From assembly GCA_964487455.1 (NCBI GenBank), contig CAZARE010000207.1, positions 1 to 14,245 of the forward strand: a stretch of 14,245 bases of DNA, written 5' to 3'. Origin of the DNA: DASWJZ01 sp964487455 (GTDB taxonomy: Bacteria > Pseudomonadota > Alphaproteobacteria > Rhizobiales > Afifellaceae). Made by a program: the position numbers and the translations under genes. Under the pieces are notes generated by a model, which did no database searches, was not told the DNA's origin, and worked only from the letters and a program-made list of their open reading frames with translations. Each line of letters starts with the position of its first letter. Position 1 is the stretch's first letter. Positions 1-9,300 of this stretch are shown one piece after another.

Positions 1-540
1 GCCACGATATTCACGGTGGACCTCGTCGGAATCCTTGCGCTGCGCGAGGTGGCGCCGCTTCTCACCGCCATTATGGTCGCCGGCCGCTCCGGCAGCGCCA
101 TCACCGCGGAGCTCGGCTCAATGCGCATGCGCGAGGAGGTCGACGCGCTGCGCGTCATGGGCCTCGACCCCGTGAACGTTCTGGTGCTGCCGCGCGTGCT
201 GGCGCTTGTCATCGTCCTGCCGCTGCTCAGCTTTCTCGCCGGTCTCGCTACGCTGCTCGGCGCCATGCTGACGCTCTGGTTCTACGTCGACATCCCGCCT
301 GTCGCTTTTGTCCAGCGGCTGCAGGACTCCGTCGATTTCTCCACGCTTTTCAGCGGATTGCTGAAGGCGCCTTTCATGGCGCTGATCATCGGCCTCATCG
401 CCTGCACGGAGGGCATGGCCGTGCGCGGAAGCGCGGAGTCGCTTGGACGGCACACCACCGCCTCCGTCGTTAAGGCGATCTTCATGGTGATCGTCGTCGA
501 CGGCATTTTCGCCGTATTCTACGCCGCGATTGATTTCTGA
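1..540 (+). CDS. mlaE: MlaE-family lipid ABC transporter permease (5' truncated)
   Basis: Inner-membrane permease subunit of an Mla/MCE-type ABC transporter that moves phospholipids or other hydrophobic molecules across the envelope. The frame is open from base 1, so the N-terminal part lies off the window and 179 residues are visible. The GTG at 16 is internal, not a start. The visible part carries the conserved MlaE core: the stretch LREVAPLLTAIMVAGRSG, the following ITAELGSMR, and EEVDALRVMGLDP, the cytoplasmic coupling region that meets the ATPase. Hydrophobic membrane segments follow (VLALVIVLPLLSFLAGLATLL, then FMALIIGLIACTEG, then VVKAIFMVIVVDGIFAVFYAA at the C-terminus). Its TGA stop overlaps the next start by one base (TGATG), indicating translational coupling to the ATPase. 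Family assignment is secure; the transported substrate is inferred from the family. Confidence 0.93.
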   Translation, partial: ATIFTVDLVGILALREVAPLLTAIMVAGRSGSAITAELGSMRMREEVDALRVMGLDPVNVLVLPRVLALVIVLPLLSFLAGLATLLGAMLTLWFYVDIPPVAFVQRLQDSVDFSTLFSGLLKAPFMALIIGLIACTEGMAVRGSAESLGRHTTASVVKAIFMVIVVDGIFAVFYAAIDF

Positions 541-1307
541 TGGTGAGCAACGGCAGCGGCGATCCCGTCATCCGTGTCCGCGGCCTTACCGTCGGCTTCG
601 GCGGGCCGACGGTGCTGGAGGATCTCGATATCGACGTGCGGCGCGGCGAGGTCCTTGCCGTCGTGGGCGCCTCCGGCACTGGCAAGTCCGTGCTGCTGCG
701 CGCCATCCTCGGCCTGGTGCGGCCGCAGGCCGGGACGATCGAGGCGTTCGGCCAGACGCTTGGTCCGCACGGCCCGTCGCTCGAGATCGAGCGGCGCTGG
801 GGGGTGCTCTTCCAATTCGGCGCGCTCTTCTCCTCGCTCACGGTGGCGCAGAACGTCGCGGTGCCGATGCACGAGTTCCTCGACCTTCCGAAGGCGCTGG
901 TAAACGGGCTCGCCGGCATCAAGATCGAGCTGGTCGGCCTGAAGGAGTGGGACTTCGACAAGTACCCGGCCGAGCTGTCGGGCGGCATGATCAAGCGCGC
1001 CGCGCTCGCCCGCGCGCTTGCCCTCGACCCGGAGGTGCTCTTTCTCGACGAGCCCACCGCCGGGCTCGATCCCATCGCCGCCTCCGAGTTCGACGCGCTA
1101 ATTGCCGATCTCAGAAAGACTTTGGGCCTCACCGTTGTCATGGTAACCCACGATCTCGACACGCTTCACGCCATTGTCGACCGCGTGGCGGTCATCGGAG
1201 AGAGGCGGGTCCTCGTCGAGGGCGACCTCGGCGCGATGCGGCGCTTCGACCATCCATGGGTCAGAAGCTATTTCGGTGGCGAGCGGGCCAGGGCGGCGTT
1301 CGGGTAG
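540..1307 (+). CDS. mlaF: MlaF-family lipid ABC transporter ATP-binding protein
   Basis: Cytoplasmic ATPase that powers the MlaE-type permease. The 255-residue protein has every ABC landmark: Walker A GASGTGKS at residues 43-50, Q-loop glutamine in FQFGALF (Q92), signature LSGGM at 146-150, Walker B LFLDEP at 167-172, D-loop AGLDP at 174-178, and switch histidine in VTHD (H204). LSGGM in place of the common LSGGQ, followed by KRAALARAL, is typical of the MlaF/Ttg2A group rather than of importers for small solutes. The length is about that of other MlaF proteins. The ATG at 540 overlaps the mlaE stop, and the MCE gene starts 4 bp after its own stop, so this is a tight operon. No missing catalytic residue is seen. 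Confidence 0.95.
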   Translation: MVSNGSGDPVIRVRGLTVGFGGPTVLEDLDIDVRRGEVLAVVGASGTGKSVLLRAILGLVRPQAGTIEAFGQTLGPHGPSLEIERRWGVLFQFGALFSSLTVAQNVAVPMHEFLDLPKALVNGLAGIKIELVGLKEWDFDKYPAELSGGMIKRAALARALALDPEVLFLDEPTAGLDPIAASEFDALIADLRKTLGLTVVMVTHDLDTLHAIVDRVAVIGERRVLVEGDLGAMRRFDHPWVRSYFGGERARAAFG

Positions 1308-1311
1308 AGTC

Positions 1312-2622
1312 ATGGAAACAAAGGCAAACACCGCGCTGATCGGCGCGTTCGCGCTCATCGTCCTCGCGCTCGGTTTCGTCTTCGTCTACTGGCTGGCGCG
1401 CGGCACGGAGCAGGGCGCGAACACGCCGCTGATGGTGATCTTTCAGGATCCGGTGACCGGCCTGAGCGTGGGGAGCCAAGTGGTCTTCAACGGCATCAAG
1501 GTGGGAGAGGTGAAGGCCCTCGATCTCGATCCGGACAAGCCGAACGTAGTGCTGGCCGGACTCAATGTGAGGCCGCTCCGCTCCATCAAGGCCGATACCC
1601 AGGTGACGCTCGGCTTTCAGGGCCTGACCGGAGTCGGCTACGTGGAGATGGCCGGCGGCTCCCCCGAGCTCCCCCCGATCTGGGAGACCCAGGAAAGCCC
1701 CACCATCATCGCCACGCGCTCCAGCATGCAGGACCTTCTGGCCGGCGCCCGCACGATCCTCGCTCGGGCCGACGAGGTGCTGCAGACGGTGGAACAGACC
1801 GTCTCCGAAAACTCCGATGACATCTCGCTGGCGGTCATCGATGTGCGCAAGTTTACCAGCGCGCTGGCGGAGAACTCCGATTCCGTCGCCGAGTTCGTCG
1901 AGAACGTCTCTGCGGCCTCCAAGGGCATCGCGGACGCCACCGGGCGGCTGGACGGGATCATCACCAAGGGCGAGGCTTTGCTGGAGGCCGTCGAGCCCGA
2001 GGACGCGCGCGTCGCGCTGGAGAATCTTCGCACCGCCACGGGGAGCTTGGCCGAACAGGCGGGCCGGCTCGGCGCGATCGTCGACAGCGCCACCGCGGTC
2101 GCCGCCAACGCGGAGGCGTTTTCCGAGCATCTGCCGGCGCTGGGCGAGAAGGCGGAAAGCCTGGTGGCGGCGGTTGACACGGAGAAGGTCTCGCGCACGC
2201 TCGACAATCTTGAGCGGTTCAGCACGGCTCTCGGCAACAGCAGCGAAAGCATCGACGAGATCGTCGCCGACGCGCGCAGCGTCTCGGCGCGCTTCAATAC
2301 GCTCGGCGAGCGCGCGGAGTCGCTGCTCACCAAGCTCGACAACATGGCCGGACAACAGCCGGGCGGGCTGATGGAGGATGCGGCCGAGACGCTTGCGGCC
2401 ATCCGCGCGGCCGCCGACAATTTCAACGCGCAGATCGCAATCGTCGGCGGCGGCGTCTCGGATTTCAGCGATCGCGGCTTGCGCGACTTTCAGACCCTGA
2501 TCGTTGAGGGGCGGAGAACTATCGGCCGTCTGGACCGCGTCATATCGAATATAGAGCAAAACCCGACAGGTTTCCTGCTGGGAGGCGAGAGGGTGCCGGA
2601 ATTCGACGGGCGGCGGCGTTGA
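1312..2622 (+). CDS. mlaD: MlaD/MCE-domain substrate-binding protein with long C-terminal helical region
   Basis: Membrane-anchored MCE protein that works with MlaE and MlaF as the periplasmic lipid-binding part. The start was placed at ATG 1312 (METKANTALIG), 4 bp after the ATPase stop; the frame is open further upstream, but that stretch lies inside mlaF. The 436-residue protein has one N-terminal membrane segment (about 9-29), then a single MCE domain (about 40-117) with the hallmark VVFNGIKVGEV at 57-67 and TGVGYVEM at 106-113. About 300 residues of Ala/Glu/Ser-rich predicted helix follow. The C-terminus (DFQTLIVEGRRTIGRLDRVI, then NPTGFLLGG) resembles the ending I recall for alphaproteobacterial homologues. 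It is much longer than the roughly 180-residue E. coli MlaD. The long helical tail may oligomerise into a periplasm-spanning tunnel or needle, as in PqiB; that is inference. Confidence 0.92.
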   Translation: METKANTALIGAFALIVLALGFVFVYWLARGTEQGANTPLMVIFQDPVTGLSVGSQVVFNGIKVGEVKALDLDPDKPNVVLAGLNVRPLRSIKADTQVTLGFQGLTGVGYVEMAGGSPELPPIWETQESPTIIATRSSMQDLLAGARTILARADEVLQTVEQTVSENSDDISLAVIDVRKFTSALAENSDSVAEFVENVSAASKGIADATGRLDGIITKGEALLEAVEPEDARVALENLRTATGSLAEQAGRLGAIVDSATAVAANAEAFSEHLPALGEKAESLVAAVDTEKVSRTLDNLERFSTALGNSSESIDEIVADARSVSARFNTLGERAESLLTKLDNMAGQQPGGLMEDAAETLAAIRAAADNFNAQIAIVGGGVSDFSDRGLRDFQTLIVEGRRTIGRLDRVISNIEQNPTGFLLGGERVPEFDGRRR

Positions 2623-2633
2623 GGGCAGGTCGC

Positions 2634-3233
2634 GTGAGGGGGAGATCGCAGCTGGCCGGGTTGCCGGGCCCCGCGGCACTTGCAGCGCCGCTACTCGCCC
2701 TAGCGCTCGCCGGCTGCACGACGCTGCTGGCCGGCGCGCCGAGCAACATCTACGATCTCAGCGCCCCGGGCGAGGTCCGGGCGACGCGGGGTGGACTGCA
2801 GATCCTGGTGCCGGAGCCGACGACGGTTCGCGCGCTCGACACCGAGCGCATCGCGGCGCGCCCCAGCCCATCCGAATACGCTTATCTGCCCGGCGCCGTA
2901 TGGAGCGACAGGCTGCCGAAGCTCTTGCAGGCGCGCATGGTGGAAACACTGCAGAACAGCGGCCACGTGCGCGCCGCCGCGGTTCCGGGGCAGGGACTCC
3001 TGATCGACTATCAGCTGGTGATGGACGTCCGCGCCTTCGAACTCTCCCAAGAAGGCGCCGTCGCTGATTTAGCGGTTCGGGTCATGGACGACCGCAACGG
3101 GCGGGTCGTGCGCAGCCGGGTCTTCCGCGAGGTTGTGCCGGTCTCCTCGACCCATCCGGCGGCTGTCGTGCAGGCGCTCGATCACGCCATGGACAGAGCA
3201 TTCGCCGACATCGCCAATTGGGCGCTGCGTTAG
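2634..3233 (+). CDS. ABC-type transport auxiliary lipoprotein (PqiC/YmbA-like)
   Basis: Probable outer-membrane lipoprotein of the DUF330/ABC_trans_aux family, which accompanies MCE transporters and is thought to dock the MCE protein at the outer membrane. The N-terminus has basic residues, a hydrophobic core and a lipobox LALAGC with lipidated Cys28. The residue after Cys is Thr, not Asp, which favours outer-membrane sorting. The mature part shows family features: YDLSAPG just after the lipobox, LPKLLQARMVETLQNSG in the middle, and LLIDYQLVMDVRAFE. The GTG at 2634 is preferred because GAGG lies 9 bases upstream; a TTG at 2619 overlapping the mlaD stop (TTGA) would add five residues. The frame is packed against mlaD, so it is the fourth gene of the operon. 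At 199 residues it is of normal size. Family call is good; the docking role is from family knowledge. Confidence 0.87.
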   Translation: MRGRSQLAGLPGPAALAAPLLALALAGCTTLLAGAPSNIYDLSAPGEVRATRGGLQILVPEPTTVRALDTERIAARPSPSEYAYLPGAVWSDRLPKLLQARMVETLQNSGHVRAAAVPGQGLLIDYQLVMDVRAFELSQEGAVADLAVRVMDDRNGRVVRSRVFREVVPVSSTHPAAVVQALDHAMDRAFADIANWALR

Positions 3234-3261
3234 CGCCGCCCTTCGAGCCAAAGCGCTTCGC

Positions 3262-3288
3262 CGCCTCGCCTTGAGAGGAGGCGAGGCG
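3262..3288. terminator. Hairpin between convergent genes, possible bidirectional terminator
   Basis: A perfect 9-bp inverted repeat, CGCCTCGCC (3262-3270) and GGCGAGGCG (3280-3288), with a 9-base loop. It sits between the lipoprotein stop at 3233 and the stop of the giant minus-strand gene at 3302. Stem strength and location suit a terminator serving both strands. Neither side has a clear T-run, so a purely intrinsic mechanism is uncertain. Confidence 0.5.
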
Positions 3289-3301
3289 CTATCTCATGCG
3301 G

Positions 3302-6300
3302 CTAGCCCAGCCGGCCCGCCGCATGGGCTAGCATGGTGTAGACCTTGCCCGTGTCGGAGGTCAGATACATACGGGATACAGCCGGGTCGGCATCGTCGTT
3401 CGATACCTGTGCGAGCAGCCGCTCAAAGTCGCCGATGTAGTTGTCGACCGCGCGGCGGAAGTCCTTGTCGCGCTCGTATTTACGCCGCAGCTCGTCGAAC
3501 GTCTTCTGACCTTGCAGCGTGTAGAGCCGGCGGGTGAACACGTTGCGCTCGCCCCGCTTGTAGCGGTCCCATAGCTCCACGGACGCTTCATGGTCGATCG
3601 CCCGAGCGATGTCGATGGAGAGCGAGTTAAGCGAGTCCACGACCTGTGCCGGCGAACGGCGGGAGCCCGCACCGGGCTCGGCGCGCGGTTGCGTTTGCAC
3701 ATTCTCCTCTTCGTCGGAGGAGGCGCGGCGTAGGAGGTCGGCCACCCAGCCACGCGCTTCGCCGTTGCCGGATTTCGGCTGCGGCGCAGCGGACACCACC
3801 TTCGGCTCAGCCTCGACTTGCTCCGCGGGCTTTGCTCCGGCGGGCTTGCCGAAAGGCTCCGCCGACACCGCCTGCGGCTCGGGTGGTCTGGCCGGCTGCG
3901 GAGCCTGCTGCCGCGCGGGCTCGATGCCGCTCTCACGCTGCACCGGCTCGACCGCCGGGCCGGCGGCGGGCGGCAAGGTGGGCGTCGGTTGCGGCAGGAC
4001 CATCGCCTCGCCGGCGCTGCGCGCGACGATCTTGGACAGCTCGCTGATCGCGTCGATCTGCTCGGCGATGACGCGGCGCATGGCGACGCTTGCCTCACGC
4101 GCCTGCTCGGGCATCTCCAGCACACCCTTTTCGATCTGTGCGCGGGTTGCGGTGAGCTCCTGCTGCATTTCCTGCGCCGCGCGACGGAGCTCGTTGGCGG
4201 TCGCCGCAAAGCGTTTCGTCGCCTCGGTGACCGCTTGGGTGACTTCCTCCGCCAGGGCGCCGGTCGCCTGACGCAGCTCCTCTCCTGAGCCATGCGTCGC
4301 CGCGCGCACCCTTTCCTCCAGGGCCAGCCGCGCCGCCTCGACGCCTTCGATGGCGCGCTTGCCCTCGGCGACGGCGGCAAGACGCATCGTCTCGAACTGG
4401 CTGATGGCGTTGCGCGCCGCTTCCTCGGCTTTGGCGCCGAGCGCCGCGTTCAGGTCGGCGACGCGCTTCTCCGCGCTCGCCAGCGCCTCGCCGAGCACAC
4501 CGGAGGAGCCGCTCGCGGCCTCTTCGGTCATGCGCCGGACGGCCTCCGCGACCTCGGCGATGCGCTGCTCGGCCGCCCGCAGCGTCTCGTGGATGCGGCC
4601 GGAGGCGCTGCGCGTCGATTCCTCGGTCACGCGGGTCAGGCTCTCCCCCAGCCGGAACAGCTCGGCGGAGAAGGTTGCGATCTCCTCCTGTGCCGAAGTC
4701 AGGCGCTCCGTCAGCGCGTCGCTTGCCTGCTTTGTCGTCTCCTCGGCGCGCTCGCGCACCACGTTGGCCACGGCGTTGATCTTCTGCTCGGCGGTGCCGA
4801 GCGTCTCCGACAGCATGGTCGTGAGACGGCTGAGACGGCCCTCGACGGACTCCATCTGCTGCGCCAGACCGGAAGCGATGGCCTCGAGAGCCTCGCGCCG
4901 CTCCGCCAGCCCCGCTTCCATCAGCTCGTTGGTCTCCGACAGTCGCGAAGTGATGCCCGACAGCGCCTGCGTCTGCTCGCCGAACTGCGACGCCATCGCG
5001 GCGATATCGCGCAGCACGTAGGTCGAGACGTCGCGCAGCGTCTTCACCTGATCGGAAAGCAGGGCATGCGACTCGTTGGTATCGTGCGCGGCCGCCTCGA
5101 GCGCGTCGCGCAGCGTGCCGACCTGGCCGGAAAGGTTGTTCTCGATGCTGGCCAGTTGCTCCGCCGTGTTGCCGAGCACGACCTGCAGGTCCTGGTTGGT
5201 GCCCTCCAGGCGGCCGACCATCTCTTGCAGCTCGGTGCGGACGCGATCGTTGTTGCCGGCCATCGCGTCGATAATGGACTTCGTCTGCGTGGCCAGGGTG
5301 TTGAGCAAGCCGCGCACGTTGGAGTCGAGAGCGGCGGTGGATTCCTCGCCTTGGCGCGAGATGGAGTCGACGACGCTCTTGCCCTGGCCCTCCAGGTCGC
5401 CCACGATCCGCTCGCGGCGCTGATCGAGATCGTCCAGCAGCGAGCGGCTGCTCGCCTCCAGGCTGTCCGAGAGGCCCTTGGAGCGGCCCTCGACGCCTTC
5501 GAGCAGATCGCGGCTGCGGTCGCCCAGCTCCTTCGCGAAGGCCTCCTTGCGCGTGTCGAGGGCGCTGAGCAGCGAGCTCGACTGCGTATCGATCAGGCTG
5601 GAGAGGTCGGCGTGACGGGCCTGCAGCGTCGCCTGCAGCGTCTCGGTCTTCTCGTTCAGCATGCCGCTGGTCGCCGACAACGTCGCCTGCAGCGAGTTGG
5701 CGCGATCGCTGAAGCCGCTCTCCAGCGCCAGCAATCTCTCGCCGAAGCCCTGGTTGATGTCCATCATGCGGTTGGCGATCGTCTCGGTCAGTTCCTGCGT
5801 GCGCTGCGAGAGCTGATCCCCAAGCGTCTGCAGGCGGGTGTCGAGCGCGCTCGACATCTCATTGTGGCCGTCATGGAATGCGGCGGCCATCTCGCGGGTG
5901 CGAGCGACCAGGGTCTCGCTGATCTGGCGGGCTCGCGTGTCGAGCGTGGAATTGATGCGCTCCAGCCGGTCGTCGAGCGTATTGGCGAAGCCGTCGGCGC
6001 GCTCCGAGAAATTATGGGTGACCTCGCCGATGCGGGCGGTGACGCGGTTCTCGAAGCCGGCGAGGCGGCCCTCGACCGCGATCTCGATCGTGCTGGCGGA
6101 GGAGGCAAGGCGGATGGCGGCGGCCTCGGCGCTTTCCGACAGCCGGCTCTCAAATCCGGTGAGGCGGGAATCGAGCGTCTCGCCGATCTGTGCGACGCGG
6201 GTGTCGATGAGCGAGCCGAGCGCGGCGCTGCGCTCGCCAAGCGTCGCGGCAAGCGCCCCGCCGCGATTGTCGAGCACCTCGGAGATGCGCGCGATGTTCG

Positions 6301-9300
6301 ACTCGATCTGCTGCCGCAGGTCGTCGCCGCGCGCCGAAAGCTGAGCCGTCGCATCCTCGCCGGTCGCCCCGATCACGTCCTTCAACGCATTCATCTGGTC
6401 GCGGATCTGGTCGGAGGTCTCGCGGCCCGATGTCTGGAACCTGCTTTGCGCGTCCTGCAGGGTCGACTCGACGACGGTCATCTGGTCGCCGATATGGCCG
6501 GCCAGCTCACGGCCGGCGGCCTCAAGGCGCTCGTCGGCCAGCGTCAGCGCGGCTTCGATGCTGCCCAGCTGCTGCACGACGTTGCCGGCGATGCGATCGC
6601 CGGAGCTGTTGAGCCGATCGTTGGCGCGCGCCAGCCGGCCCTCGACGTTCTCGATCTTCTCGTCGATGCTAGCGGCGATGCGGTCGCCGGTCGAGGACAT
6701 GCGGTCGTTGGCCGCGGCGAGGGCGGCGTCGATCGAGCCGATCTGGCGATTGATGTCGCCCACCAGCTTCTCGGCGGAGCTGCCGAGCGTCTCGCTGGCG
6801 GCGCCTACGGCGCCCTCGATCCGCTCCACCTGCATGCCCACCTCGAGGGTCATGTCGACGCCGGCCTTCTGGAAGCGCTCCCTGCCGACCTCCACCGCCG
6901 AGTTGACGGCACCGACCTGCTGCTCGATGTCGGAGACGATGCGCGTGCCGCCCTCGTCAAAGCGCTGGCCAGCATCGGCGATGGTGCCCTCGATACGGTC
7001 GATCTGCGCATTGATGCGGTCGGCGACGGTTTCCCCCGTTCTGCCAAAGCGGTCGTTGGCGGAGGAAAGGGCCTCCTCGACGGCGCCGGCGTGGCGGTTG
7101 ATGTCACCGACAATGCGCCCGCCGGCCGCATTCAGAGCAGAGTCGACTGAGGCGATCTGGGCGCTAATCTCTTCGGCAAGTTGTTCGCCAGTCGCGCCGA
7201 GGTTCTGCCGGGCGGAGTCGACAGCCACATCGATGCGCGCGATCTGCTCGGCGATGCCGTCGCTGACCTCATCCCCGGATTTCCGGAAGCGCTCGTCGGC
7301 GGAGCCGAGCGCGGAATCGACGGCCGCGATCTGGCGGTTCAAGTCTTCCACCAGCTTGCCGCCGGCGGTGCCAATTCGGCGCTCCACGGATCCCGCGGCG
7401 GCCTCGATCCGGTCGATCTGGTTGCCGAGATTCTGCTGCGCGTCGTTGCCGATATTGGCGAAACGCTCTCCAGCGGCGGCGAGTTCGCCTTCGACGACCT
7501 CGATCTGGTTGCGCAGGGTGCTCTCGACGGAGCGGCCGGTGTCCACCAGCCGATCGTTGGCTGAGACGAGGATCGACTCCGCTTCGTTGATCTGCCGGTC
7601 GAGCGACTCCACCACCGAGCGGCCAGCGCCATCCAGCCGGTCGGCGGCGGTGACCAGCGCGTTGCGCGCCTCCTCCAGGTGCGAGCTCATGCCCTTGGAA
7701 ACGCTTTGGCCGGTCTCGCCCAGATGCTCGATAACCGCCCTGGAGCGCGCCTCCAGCGCGGTGGTGACGATCTCGGCGGCGCGCTCGATGCGGCCGGTCG
7801 TGCTGTCCGCCTGGCCGGAGACCAGATCGACGATCTCCTCGGCGCGATTGCCGAGCCGCTGAACCAGCGCCTCGCCGTCCACGGTGACTGCGTTGTAGAT
7901 CTTGTCGCCGGCTTGCTGGAAACGCTCGATGACCGCGCCGGCGCGGTCGATGAGCGAGGCGTCGAGGCGCTCCTGCGCCTGGCGCAGCCTGCGGTCGATC
8001 TCCTGGGTCTGGTCCGCCATGGCATCGGTGAAAGCGGTTCCCGCCTCACGCATCTGCTGCGTGGCGGCCTGGCCGCTGGCGGCGACGCGACGGCTCAGCG
8101 CGTCGCCGGCCTGCCCGATCTCGCCGACCACTTCGGTACCGCGCTGCGAGAAGGCCTCGAGCGTGCGCGCGCTGGAATTCTCGAGGCGTCCGAGCAAGTC
8201 GTCGCCGCGCGCCAACAGCGAGTCGGTGAAGCTTTCGCTGGTCACGGTGATCCGCTCAAGCAGCGTCTCGGCGCGCTCCGTGAAGCTGTCGGAGAGGTTG
8301 CCCGTCGTTCGGCTCAGCCGGTCGACCAGGACGTCGCTGCCCTCCAGGAAGGTCTCCGAGACGCTGGCGACTGCATTGTTCAGTCGCTCCACCAGAAGGT
8401 CGCCGCGGTTGACGATGGTGTCGGAAAGCTTGTCGCCCGCCTCGTTCAGCCGGTGGAACAGGCTGTCGCTCCGCGTCGCGAGCAGGCCCACCACCTGCTC
8501 GCCGGTGTCGCCGATACTTTGGGTGATGGTCTGGCTGCGCGCCGCCAGAAGGTCGGAGATACGCTTGGCCGAGCTGTCGGCCGCAACGGCGATCTGGTCG
8601 GTGATGCCGGCAAGATCGGCGGAGAAGGAATCGTGCGAGCCGCGGATCGCCTGGCGCACGCGTTCCGCGTTCTGAACGATCGCCTCGCGTTCCGTGACCA
8701 GCTCGTCGATGAGCCGCCGCACGCGAAGCTCGTTGTCGGTGTAGGAGCGCTCCAGCGAGGCCACCTCGTTGTGAACCAGCACTTCCAGCTCGCTGGCGCG
8801 GGCGAGCGCTCGCTCGATGCCGTCGCCCATCGCCGCCACTTCGCGGCGAATTGCCTGGCTCACCGTGACTACGGACTCCTTGGCGATATTCTCAGGTTCC
8901 GCGAGGCGCAGCGCGACTTCAGTCATGGTGCGCGACACCATGCGCAGCTCTTGACTGCGCCACACCAGCGCAGCGATGCCCCAGAAAAGTAGAATGGGGC
9001 CGAGTATGCCGATCGTCAGACCGAGAAGGTGAGGGGCGGAGCGCACATCCTCCATGGTGCCGAGCGACGCGATCTCGTCACCCCAGACGCTCACTCCAAA
9101 CGAGATGCCGAGGCCGGCCCACGCAAGAGTGAGGAGAAGGGCGACCCAGAAGGGCGTGTAGGACGGACGGCGCTGAAGGGCGTAGAGCAGGTTTCCGACG
9201 GAGCGGACGTCGTCATTCGCGGCACGGCGGGCGCGGCCTCTTTCCGGCGCCTTTCCCCGTTCCGCAGCCGGTCGATTCCGGTCCTGCCCTGCGCCAGCTG

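Noticed and set aside
1261..2679. A 472-codon minus-strand open frame opposite the MCE gene.
   Set aside because: It is a GC-driven shadow of mlaD; the plus-strand reading has a clear MCE domain and sits in an operon with correct spacing.
3234..3301. A small gene in the gap between the lipoprotein and growth-pole genes.
   Set aside because: Only 68 bp, mostly taken up by the hairpin; no start with a ribosome-binding site.
5222..8605. Repeat array considered as a recent tandem DNA duplication or a CRISPR-like array.
   Set aside because: Units are similar at protein-pattern level but strongly divergent in DNA, and they lie in one continuous reading frame with no spacers.
4292..8992. Long plus-strand open frames opposite the growth-pole gene as real proteins.
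   Set aside because: Their translations are low-complexity mirror products of the coiled-coil codons, have no recognisable domain and show no convincing ribosome-binding site; the minus-strand reading has membrane segments, ordered repeats and a conserved C-terminal domain.
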